Positions 22,056 through 31,390 of a stretch of DNA of 64,000 nucleotides are shown in pieces (positions within the stretch are counted from its first letter, which is position 1; each line of letters opens with the position of its first letter). Where the stretch lies: NCBI GenBank assembly GCA_964030785.1, contig OZ034979.1, positions 9,740,883 to 9,804,882 on the forward strand, given 5' to 3'. Source of the DNA: Siderastrea siderea. Its lineage: Eukaryota; Cnidaria; Anthozoa; Scleractinia; Rhizangiidae. The translations under genes were made by a program, and so were the position numbers. A model generated the notes under the pieces. That model had not been told where the DNA came from. It saw only the letters and a program-made list of their open reading frames with translations, and made no database searches.

Positions 22056-24037
22056 TTTCACCGGCCGTCGTCGTAAGGCGCCGCCGGTGTATAAATTGGG
22101 CTGGATTTTTCAGTGTTCTGGGCGACTTGCTCTAGTCATCTGGTTTTGTCTCGGTTGGAGGCCAACACAGTCTTTTTAAACTTCCGGCCTTCTCTTGGCG
22201 GTTGCCTTAAACTTTTGGTTCCGGTCATGTCGTCAAATAATCGTGATGTCACGTAAGGTAAACAAAGCATAAGCTAAGCAGGTCACATCACAGTAACAAC
22301 GTTACTACCAATGTGTCAACGTTTCATAATTATATGACACAGAAAAACCGCTGTTAACCTCGTGGTAGCGGTTTAGGTAGCGGTACATGTCTTACATGTA
22401 ACGCATGCGCTAGTGAGTTTGTTAGTTTGCCTTTGCCTGAAGCAAAATATGAATAAATTTTCACTGGGTGATAAAGAAGGACTCGTCACATTGTGACCCG
22501 AAGAGAAACGAGTTTAATTTCGCTAGTCTTGACACGATTGACACATTTGTTTCAATGATAGTCCAGGAAAGTTAACGTGATTTGGTACCGTAAGGTCAAA
22601 ATGCTTGCAACAGAATTTTTATTTTCAGGGACGTTTTCGTTAAGGACTCCAGATAAACATATTAAAAGTCAACAAAAATCAACCCTGGCGGAATATGAAA
22701 AAAGTGTAAGTTTTTTGCCTCTGTCATTTTGCCTTTTAGACGCCATGTTTTTATGCAAATTATCCTTATCACAGACAAGTTTTACAACAAAATTTCATTT
22801 TAAGTGGCATTGATCAACTAACTTGTTTTAGTAAAGTGTTTTTAAAGGGAGAATTAATGCTTTGGTTTGCTTATCGAATATTCTCGCTACGAAATATTAC
22901 TTTTACTATTACTACTATTATTACGGTTAGTGTTACGAAGTTTAATTTTTTTTTTAGCTCTCACAGAGCACTTTGATATTACAACTGCAAAGTGGTGTAA
23001 AGAACAATTAATCAATGTAAGCAAACGAAAAGATTGAGTTCGGTTCAGTTTCGCGTCGAAGATGACGATAGAGTATAAGGTCGACACCAGGTCCCTGGAA
23101 GATTAGTACATGTTGGTAGGGCAGAGTTTATATACGACAGATGACGAGCAAGTCCCGCCAGTCCCGTTATCCAACCTTGAGGTAAAACTGTGTATTTCAT
23201 GTAATGCTTTTGTTGTGTGCTTTGCATAAGACGATTCCGGCTGGAGTCCTTGCATTGGAGTGCTTAAAGCTACAGTTGTTCGCAAAATTTAAACATTGTT
23301 ATTTCTAGAGAAACACTACTGAGACCACGTGCACTGTGCAGCAAATTTTTACAAGAATTTCTTCTTTGTGTGCAATCTACGGTTCACATCTTATGAGAAA
23401 ATAGATGGTTTTTTTAAATAGCTGTGTAAGAATTGGACAGCTGGGCATAATTTGTATACCAACACAATCTACGTTTACCTTCAGCAAATTGTTAGGGAAG
23501 GTACGTTTTTTCTTGGGGGGGGAGGGCTGGGGAATTTTGGTATTTTTTTTCCCAAAAAAGTGTTGGCCCTCCCTTGCGTTTTAATAAAAAAACTCCTGAC
23601 CCCCCACCTTTAGGTGACTGACAAAAGTGCGACCCTCCCCTCACTACTACATGGTATGTTCCATGCTGTAGAAACCTCAGAACGTTTCGCTTGTGAACGC
23701 AAAGTGTTTGAATATGAATATATCTCAATATTGAATGTGTGCGCGCTGAAACAAGAAAAATGCGAACAATCAGTGTGGGATATTTACATTTTATAGCTGA
23801 AGTTCGAATATGGAAGCATTTGAGTATTATAAAAGTTTTGAACATAAAATAGCTAAGGCAAAATACACGCGCTTCTTTCTCCGACTAGCCGGCATTGCTG
23901 TTGGTTATTTTAACAGAAAGGTTTATTTGTTTAGCATGCGAAATCTGCCTCTCAAAAACAAATATTTCCTACAACTCAGGAGATCAGGCAGCGGATAGCC
24001 AACAGCAAGAAGGTGAAGAAGCGATACCTGAGTCAAG

Positions 24038-25222
24038 TAGCCTGCGTAGCAGGCGAAAACGGGGAAGGGGAAGGGGAGCAAGGACACGGGAGAAAAATGG
24101 GGGACTGGGGGCTAGGGACGAGGGAACGCCTGCTAATACACCTGCTACAAAGACCCCTATTTTTTCATTTCTGCGGCCGCCAGCGGCCGCAAAATTCTGA
24201 TTGGTTAATTTTTGACAGCAAGTCCCACGAGAATCACGTAATTTGACGAGGACGTGCTGTTAGAAGATTTCAACTTGGTAGCGAAATTATCTTGAAACCA
24301 GAGCGAGAAACGGCAGTTTAGAGCTCTTCTAAAGGGAAGAGATGTTTTAGCGGTTTTGCCAACGGGATAAAGTCCTAGAAAGAAAAGATTTTGTCATTGT
24401 CAGAGAAGATTTTAAACAAGCATTGCACCGTTTCACGCGTGAATTTCAAGGCAGTGTAAATATCCCGTTATCGGAATGAAGACTCGCCTTTTGAGAACTA
24501 TAAATCGGAAGAAGCCCAATGCTCAACACTATAAGCGAAGAAATTATTCTTTGAGAACAGATGGTTGTTTTAAAGAGATATCTGCCGTTGCAAGACATCA
24601 CTCAAGCTGTTGACTTTGTAGGGAATCCATGGTAAAGTAAGTTACATTTTTGATTGTAAATTTGTATTGAAATATTTATTTTTATAATTGCCCGTTTCTT
24701 CATATAATGGCTTTCGCGTAATTTTTGAAAAACGTGCAGTTCGGTCAATTTAATGCCGTTCAAAATGTATCGCGGCTCTTCGCTTGCGTGTTTTAAAATA
24801 AGCTTACCTTTCCTAGAAGCGAAATTGAACGCGTTTAGTTTTCAGAAGCAAAGGGGAGTTTATCTTAATACATCTTTTTATTGTGAAAAGCTTTGTGTCT
24901 CTCATTTCGAAAATAAGCGCCGTTGAGTGTTGTTCAATTACATAAAATGCTCTTTGATTTGAAAAAGAATTCTCATCCTAACTTTATTTTTAGACGCTTC
25001 ATTGAATTCCTGCGTGAAGTCAGTCATGCAAAAAAGCGCGCGCCTGTTTCTGATTGGTGGTTGCATTGACAGTTAACTTAATTGGATTACATAAGAATCG
25101 GTGGGCGGAGATGAAAAAATGGGGGTCTTTGTAGCAGGCGTTCCCTCGTCCCTAGCTCGCAGAACCCCATTTTTCTCCCGCTCCCCTTCCCCTTCCCCGT
25201 TTACGCCTGCTACGCAGGCTAG
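24038..25222. mobile_element. Long-TIR (Mutator- or hAT-like) non-autonomous element
   Basis: Ends TAGCCTGCGTAGCAGGCG and its inverted complement, with similarity continuing for roughly 130 bases on each side (24038-24175 and 25095-25222). GAGTCAAG flanks both ends (24030-24037; 25223-25230). The TIR start is itself palindromic. The interior includes a GPCR-leader-like stretch (24430-24640). A small relative is at 28426-28535. TIR length and an 8-9-bp duplication suggest MULE, but hAT is not excluded. Confidence 0.75.
24430..24640 (+). other. Diverged GPCR-leader-like segment inside a transposon
   Basis: Aligns by eye, in order, with the leader of the GPCR genes: TCACGCGTGAATTTCAAG (compare 1170), ATAAATC..AAGAAGCCC (compare 28298), GCGAAGAAAT (compare 28359), GAGATATCTGCC (compare 56820) and AATCCATGG (compare 1818). 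It ends at a strong splice-donor-like AAAGTAAGT at about 24634. It looks like an old captured or independently duplicated first exon. No receptor coding sequence follows. Confidence 0.5.
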
Positions 25223-26057
25223 AGTCAAGTACTTCTCGATACGGATGGCCGAGAAAAGGACACGAGTCCTCCGAGAAAAACTATGTGCCATGGCATAATA
25301 TACATGTAGAAATGTAACCTAGTACCTATAATAAAACACCAAATTAAATCAAAGTAGGTGAAAAGAAAATCTTTAACTGCAAGAAAAATGAAAAGCAACA
25401 TCACAAAAATTCTCATTAAAAAATTCTGGAAAAGATGTGTGACCCTCCCTTGAATAGCTCACATGAGGTATGGCCCTCCCCTTTTGGTGCTCACTTTCAC
25501 TGATGACCCTCCCCTCTGAGGCCCCAGCCCTCCCCCCTCAAGAAAAAACGTACCTTCCCTTATACTACAAACTGACCATCGAGATATCTATTCCTTTTTT
25601 CTAAATAATCTGCATGTTGTCCGCCACACTGATAGATTAAGGGCTAGTCTTTCAACTTATTTGGTAATCGAACAGACCCTAATGCGCAACATCAACTCAA
25701 CTGGTGGCCTTTCAAGAGACATAGGAAAGAATCAGTGGTGCAAAGATTTGTGTGGGTCAAGTCTATGTCTATACAGCTCTATGCAAGATTTCACCGGTGT
25801 CGCTTATAACACTAGCGAGCAACACGTAGAAGCTTCAGGTACTTGACAAAAGAGAGACTGGAAGGATACAGAGTAACTAGAAGGAGGATACCTCACTAAG
25901 AAGAATAGTATCAGGAGTTGTAGCACACGAATCTGTAAATGTTGATCATTTTTAGAAACGTGTAAATATTGAGTAAACTTAAATTTTTATTTTTATTTTC
26001 CCACACGACCCCACAAGCTGTAAGCTAAAACATTTATCGTGTTTAAATAAAGGTTAT

Positions 26058-27071
26058 ATGTCTATCTACGGGCCCTCAGTTAAAGACGAAGCTCGCTTAA
26101 AAAGACGATCAACCAACGCTGTAGCTGTACATTGTGATCTTGTGAACACACGCACTGTAAAGAAAGACGTTTTCCTGCGAAACAAACAGAACAAACAACG
26201 TTTCATCAATATGCTGAGTGAGAAGTTAAAGGAGGCGGGGTGTGACACCATTCATGCTGCAGGCGATGCTGATTTCTTGTTAGGTCAGTCTGCGGTTTCT
26301 GTATCTGCTACCAGAGACACTGTCGTCATTGCAGATGACAAAGACATTTTAATTTTACTCTGCCACCAAGGAACCAACTCCAAAAAGAAAATTTTCTTCA
26401 AACCACAACCGAAACGAGGGTCCGCGCAAGGCAAGGTTTGGGGCGTCCAAGCTACTTGTTCTATGCTCGGGTCAAACCTCTGCAGGCATCTTCCATTTCT
26501 ACACGCGTTGCTGGGATGTGGTTCCACGTCACGGTTGTTTAGTATTGGAAAGGCCGTCGGTCTTAAGAAGAGATCACAGTTGTAACAGCATGCCGAAGTA
26601 TTTTATCATGCCAATTCGTTGAAAAAAGAAGATTTTATCAAAGCAGGAGAACGCGCATTGGTAGATGTGTATGGCGGCAAGGTGAGCGACAGTTTGGAGG
26701 CCTTTCGATATGGACGATTTTGCGAAACGACTGCTAAAAGCACAACCGCAGTCAAAGTGAAGTCCTTGCCTTCGACGTCTCCGAAATTTCATTCCCTTCG
26801 CGTTTATTACCAGGTTCAACTTTGGACTTGAAATCAAGAGCTTCAACCGTGTGACTGGGGATGGAAAGAAACAGATGGTACGCTAATTCCGGTAATGACC
26901 GACAAACCACCTACACCGGAAACTCTCCTCCGAGTTATCAGATGTTACTGCAAGGTGGACTGTAACACGGCTCGATGCAGTTGCAGAAAGCACGGACTTG
27001 ACTGTTCACCTGCCTGTGGAGAGTGTCGTGGAAGTGTTTGTTTCAATCCACGTTCTGACAGATCCAGATAG
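26058..27071 (+). pseudogene. PIN/FEN1-like nuclease + CXC (tesmin-type) protein, broken
   Basis: One open frame interrupted by two stops (TAA 26583-26585; TGA 26829-26831). The first part holds DADFLL, a VVIADDKDILILL segment and a HALLGCGSTS segment; the acidic clusters and order recall a PIN/FEN1-like nuclease fold that I know from large coral protein families. The last part (about 26930-27060) is a cysteine-rich CYCKVDC...CSCRKHGLDCSPACGEC block like tesmin/TSO1 CXC DNA-binding domains. The N terminus seems truncated near 26050, and no introns are visible. It lies inside the 6.2-kb Helentron-like insertion. The nuclease role is family-level inference; this copy should not make a full protein. 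Confidence 0.75.
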
Positions 27072-27859
27072 CGATACAGAGGACGTCGGGTCAAATGCCT
27101 TACAGCTTAACTTCAGTACTGTTAACTTAAAAAGGTACCGATAGATAATCAGGTGATGCTATATGTTTGAGACATTAATTTAAAGTTACAAGCAAATGAG
27201 GATAACTTTGAAAACTGTTCAGCCCAACAGCATTTCACAAACATATATCGCAATCCGTTTCAATCTTCTTCACTTTTAGCCATCCGTGCCTTCTTTTGTA
27301 TTTGCTGTGTTATATTTCACCTAATTTGATGGACATTTCCCATGCATGAATTTGGCTAAAATCCGTGACGCAGTTCCTTTAAACACTTTTTTGTTGAATA
27401 TTTGTTGGAAAACGGTCCATGATAGAACCTAAATGTACCCTTTTTCTTTACTGTCCTTTGTTTTTACATGTTAAGTGAAACTAAAAGTGGTAAATGTCTT
27501 GATGGGACAGTTTTCAGTGGCTAATTAGCATAAAAACATGGCAGTCGTCAACACGTGGATTTTTTTCGTATTTTCCATGAGTTGATTTTTGTTGACTTTT
27601 AGTATGTTAACATACATGCCTCAAAAGCAAACAATGTAAAAATAAAAATTATGGTGCAAGCATTTTCACCTCCTGGCATAACTTTATTGGACTATGAATG
27701 TTTCACGCTTTATAACGGCGAAATTGTCATACCATAAAGGAAACGAACTCCACTAATTTCGCCACTTTTCGCAACATGTTTAGTTTGTTTCGTACTACCT
27801 TTTTGCATTTCCAAAGCTAATTGTTCGTTTTTAGAAAAGATCTTTTCGAAGATTGTTAC
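27072..27859. other. No recognisable gene
   Basis: AT-rich sequence between the PIN+CXC pseudogene and the conserved right part of the Helentron-like element. It may be 3' UTR-like or element-internal DNA; nothing specific is recognised. Confidence 0.45.
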
Positions 27860-28284
27860 GAATTCCGAGTCAACTTGTTTGCTTTTACAAGGGGATTCCC
27901 GGGTTTATCAAGCTTTATATTTTGATTTTACTCTACTGGTATGCTCACTGTTTGTATTCACGCCCTAGTCCCAACAGTAAATATTTTGTCATCTCTGTGT
28001 AAACATTCTCAGTTGTGGGTGAATTTATCCCGACATTCAACGTTTGAGTTGAATTTGTTTGTATGTGTTTTTTTTAGCAGAATAAATAAAAAGCGATGCG
28101 AAAGATAAGCCGAGTCATCAGAGTTAAACATCACGTCATCCAGTAATGCAATAGTCAAAATATTCTGTCACACGGTCACACTTTTTGTCACGCTGGTTTG
28201 TACGTTGAGCAACGTAAAAATTGTTAACCTAGAAGTGGGGTGGGTCAGAAAGGCCGGTGAAAATGCCCATTGGGCTTTCTTGTT

Positions 28285-29412
28285 AGAATTAAAAATCAAA
28301 CGAAGAAGCCCCGAGTAACGCTCGACAGCTTAAATAGAGTAATTGAGAGAGATTAGAGCGAAGAAATTTTTCTTCGAGGACACAATGTTGATTTGTCAAG
28401 GCGAAGAGACATCTGCCAGTGTCACTAGACTGCGAGTAGTCTCTACGTTTGGCGATGCTCGGAATTTCGCTCGCACGCGTATGTGTTTTTCGCCCGCCCC
28501 ACAATCGCCATCGCCAAAAGACTAACCGCAGTCTACAGTGTCACTCAAGCACTGCTGTCTTTCTAGGAAATGATCTGACGCTTCTGGAAATCCACGTTTA
28601 AGTGTTAAATTTACATGTTTGCACGCTAATACTGTACGCTTGTACTGAGATATTCCTTAAGCTTTCGCTTTCGTGACAGATGAATACGATTTCCCCAGCC
28701 CTAACTCGATTAATACCGACATAGTTATTTTGAAAACATCGAAAAACATATATCTACCTGTTTTTATGAAAACCGGGCCAGCCTGCAATATTGCAGTTGT
28801 GCTGACATGCTAAGGAACTGAAATGCCTCGCTTTCCCCGAAAGTACACTGTGCAAGCTACCTCTTACCACCTGAGGTCATCTAGACATCAAACAGCTAAT
28901 CTAGTCTTGAATCAGTGCTCTGCAGCTATTTTCGACTCTTCAAAACTAAACCACCTGCAAATCAGAGTGTCAAACTCAGGGATTGAATATATATATAAAC
29001 ACTAACATGTATGCTCTCCCATCCCTCCCCCACTGTCTGACATTTGCCGCCTGAGGTATCAACTCACTCGCGCGGCAACGACTAACAGCTCCGGCGAAAA
29101 GGAGCTATTCATTTGAGTGCAAAAAAGCTTAGCAAGCGGTTCAGAAAGTCAGTGTGATTGACTTGCAAGAATAATAACAATTGGTACAGATTAAACTAAA
29201 GACCCAAGTTTTGACCAACCCTACCCCCCATGGATTAAGATGGGGGGACCCCAAATGCAGGTGGTCTATTAACCCTGTCCCCATAGAGTTGCTGGGAACT
29301 AGAGGTGACGTTTCCCCCCCCCCCCTTGGAAATAAACCCCTACCCTAAGGTAGCCTACCCTACCCTGTTGTTAATGGCCTAATAAAAGCACTTGCCTCGC
29401 CATTCACAGGTA
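28285..29412 (+). promoter_or_regulatory. Proximal upstream region and leader of GPCR copy 2
   Basis: Resumes the GPCR upstream homology broken at 22055. The leader (about 28310-28600) matches copies 1 and 3 but is interrupted by a 110-bp MITE. From about 28620 to 29365 it diverges strongly from the other two copies and has no recognisable content. The conserved tract resumes at 29367 (TTGTTAATGGCCTAATAAA) and ends in the acceptor CATTCACAG at 29401-29409. Confidence 0.5.
28426..28535. mobile_element. 110-bp MITE in the GPCR2 leader
   Basis: Ends TAGACTGCG and CGCAGTCTA, with the inverted similarity continuing to TAGTCT. Flanked by perfect 9-bp duplications CAGTGTCAC (28417-28425 and 28536-28544). 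The uninterrupted site is seen at about 1766 and 56832. The 9-bp duplication suggests Mutator-like mobilisation. The TAGnCTGCG termini resemble those of 24038-25222. Confidence 0.85.
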
Positions 29413-29427
29413 CAATTCAAACTTAAG

Positions 29428-30426
29428 ATGGCCGTCAGCGAAACTGGAGTGGTTACAATCACCGTGTTGTACGTTATTACGATGCTCGTAGCCTTGGTGG
29501 GGAACATTATCCTTATCTACATCGTTTGGACGAAACCTGAAGTGCGATCATTGACCAGCTCCATGTTCGTCAACATGGCCGTGGCAGATCTGATGGTGAC
29601 ATTATTTATGATGCCTATGTCCATTGCCCACCTCCACACAAATTTCACCTGGGCGATCCCAGGCGTGCTAGGCGAAATCACGTGCCGGGGCTTTGGGTTT
29701 ATCTCTCACGCCACAGTAATGGCATCCATTCTGTGCTTGGCATTCATGGCGATCGACAGATTTTTTGCGATTGTCTATCCCTGGAAACGCCGTAGTCTCT
29801 GGTTTAGAAGAGCCAAGTTCGTTACACCGTTGATTTGGATCATGTCATTTGCTTTACTGGCCATCATGGCGGTCGTCTACGACGTATATGATCCAACTTC
29901 TCAGTGCGGAATAGACATTTTTGGAAATCAAACTAGAACCGCTCGCAGTCTTTTCCTCTACTTTTTTGCCATATCTTACTTCATTCCCCTGTTTATCATT
30001 TCCGTTCTGCACGCCAAAACCGCTTACGAAGTTTGGTTTCGCTGGGCTCAAGGTGAGCACCTGAGTAACAATCAACAGCAACAAAGGGAAATGACTAAAA
30101 GACGAGTGGTAAGAATGCTTATTATCATTGTCGTTGTTTTTGCTCTTTGCTGGCTCCCCGCGCAGGTTATTCACCTCTACTGGGCTATTACCGCGTGGCG
30201 TGGCGATGGCGTCCCAGATATAGTCATGTTTTTGGCGTTTTGGTTAGGCCATGCAAACAGTGCTATCAACCCATGGCTTTACATTTTCTTGAGCACCAAA
30301 ATTTACTCGGCATTCACCAAAATAATTCGCAGGCAACCCAATGGACGATCACGTGAATCAACCCAAAAAACGAAATCAACGAGAGCAACGAAACGAGAGC
30401 TGCTAGAGTTTGAGTCAACTGTGTAA
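29428..30426 (+). CDS. Class A (rhodopsin-like) orphan GPCR, copy 2
   Basis: 332 residues, intronless, aligned without gaps to copy 1 through residue 306. Keeps GN, D54, C86/C160, DRF 110-112, CWLP, NPWLY, both N-glycosylation sequons and the terminal ESTV. Distinctive changes cluster in residues 69-209 (for example H69, F113, I115, S123, W125, R128, Q208-G209), that is TM3-ICL2 and ICL3. ATG 29428 has a strong context (AAGATGG). The 3' side holds an ATC repeat, a 9-bp-stem hairpin and AATAAA at 30562, 136 bases past the stop. This is the best-looking intact gene together with copy 1. Ligand unknown; a plasma-membrane G-protein-coupled role is inferred. Confidence 0.94.
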   Translation: MAVSETGVVTITVLYVITMLVALVGNIILIYIVWTKPEVRSLTSSMFVNMAVADLMVTLFMMPMSIAHLHTNFTWAIPGVLGEITCRGFGFISHATVMASILCLAFMAIDRFFAIVYPWKRRSLWFRRAKFVTPLIWIMSFALLAIMAVVYDVYDPTSQCGIDIFGNQTRTARSLFLYFFAISYFIPLFIISVLHAKTAYEVWFRWAQGEHLSNNQQQQREMTKRRVVRMLIIIVVVFALCWLPAQVIHLYWAITAWRGDGVPDIVMFLAFWLGHANSAINPWLYIFLSTKIYSAFTKIIRRQPNGRSRESTQKTKSTRATKRELLEFESTV

Positions 30427-30450
30427 CTTGCAAAGTGTTAACAATTTGTA

Positions 30451-30475
30451 ATCATCATCATCATCATCATCATCA
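30451..30475. repeat. (ATC)n microsatellite after GPCR2
   Basis: Eight ATC triplets 24 bases after the stop. Copy 3 has seven at the same place and copy 1 has the long CTA/CTG array instead. Confidence 0.95.
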
Positions 30476-30481
30476 CTTGGC

Positions 30482-30512
30482 TAACCTACCAGGTGTGGTA
30501 GGTTAACCTACC
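30482..30512 (+). other. Conserved 3' UTR hairpin/palindrome
   Basis: TAACCTACC-AGGTGT-GGTAGGTTA gives a perfect 9-bp stem with a 6-base loop, overlapped by the 16-base palindrome GGTAGGTTAACCTACC. Identical at 58310-58340 in copy 3 and absent after copy 1. It could act as an RNA structure in the 3' UTR; function unknown. Confidence 0.6.
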
Positions 30513-30572
30513 TGTTTGGTTTAGGGTATTGAATTGTATCGTATAGAAGTGTGTGTTTATCAATAAAAAAAA

Positions 30573-30900
30573 ACAAAATCATCATCACCTGGCACATGAC
30601 AAACCAGACATCACTGTGGTTGAGAAAAGGCAGGTTTTGCTTGTGGATGTGGCAGTACCAGGAGACAGTAAACTAGAACAGAAGGAATAAGAAAAGATCA
30701 CCAAGTACCAAGATCTGAAAGTGGAGGTAGAGAGACTGTGGGAGAAGAAAGCCATGGTAGCACCAGCAGTGAGCGGAGCCCTGGGTACGATTCCCAGAGA
30801 TCTACTAGCAATTGCAAAAAGACTGGAGACACTCACTGTATGTTCACGGTCATTTTTGACATTCCCGTAGTCAATATACATATATCCTTCCCACCCTTAT
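30573..30900 (+). pseudogene. R2-like pol C-terminal fragment
   Basis: Encodes HLAHDKPDITVVEKRQ, VLLVDVAVPGD and GALGTIPRDLLAIAKRLE across a frame change, matching the endonuclease-proximal C terminus of R2-like coral pols. An in-frame TAA at 30688-30690 replaces the TAC present in the unit C copy (58515). Truncated on both sides. It begins directly after the A-rich tract following the GPCR2 polyadenylation signal. Confidence 0.75.
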
Positions 30901-31390
30901 GAATGTTGTTACGGATTTAGTCATGACATTCAAAGTAAAAAGCAACAACGTTGAAATGGGGAGGGGTCGGGGATCAGAAATGTATTTAAGGTTTCCATTT
31001 GTTTTCAAAGGCGCAAGCTAGATGGAAATCCCATTTTAAGGGAGAATGTCTCAACAATTTTGGAAGTGCTTGTAGCTAGACACACATCTGAGAGCACTAG
31101 GGCTAAACAAGATCAAACTGAGTCGACTGCAGAAGGCAGCACTACTGACTACAGCACACATCCTACGCAAGTACCTGTGAGATTCCTAGGTTCTTGGATA
31201 GGACAGGTTTATGTGTACATTTCCCGTCATTTTAGAGGAATTAAAATCAAAATTTTCAAGCATGCCCCCCACCCTACTCCCCCAATTTGGCTCACGCGTT
31301 CGTCTTTAGCCCCCCCCCGGCCCCCCTCCACACACACACACACGCACATACGCGCACACTCAAAAACATGCTGCACGGGCCCTGTGCAGA
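30901..31390. other. Spacer between retroelement fragments
   Basis: Contains C-rich and (CA)n tracts near 31310-31360. No gene. Near-identical in unit C (58721-59228) apart from small indels. Confidence 0.5.

Larger units (their letters stand above)
23495..25559. mobile_element. PIF/Harbinger-like TIR element
   Basis: Inverted ends GGGAAGGTACGTTTTTTCTT, extending through a G-rich tract of about 18 more bases (left 23495-23532, right about 25522-25559). TTA flanks both ends (23492-23494 and 25560-25562), and a 3-bp TTA/TAA duplication is typical of PIF/Harbinger. Repeated ACCCTCCC motifs lie just inside both ends. A long-TIR element sits inside. No transposase was recognised. Confidence 0.75.
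22056..28284 (+). mobile_element. 6.2-kb Helentron-like insertion with nested elements
   Basis: The left end CACCGGCCGTCG and the right end (GGCCGGTG then hairpin GCCCATTGGGC then CTTGTT) match the two ends of the 11720-13121 element. 22060-22470 pairs with 11720-12110, and 27860-28284 pairs with 12630-13121. The insertion point is defined by comparison with the uninterrupted GPCR1 upstream sequence. The middle (22470-27860) is absent from the shorter copy. It holds a PIF-like TIR element, a long-TIR element inside that, and a PIN+CXC pseudogene. Whether the last belonged to the rolling-circle element is unknown. Confidence 0.55.

Noticed and set aside
31310..31370. Proline-rich ORF at the C-rich and CA tract
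   Set aside because: Low-complexity sequence; frame not maintained in unit C.
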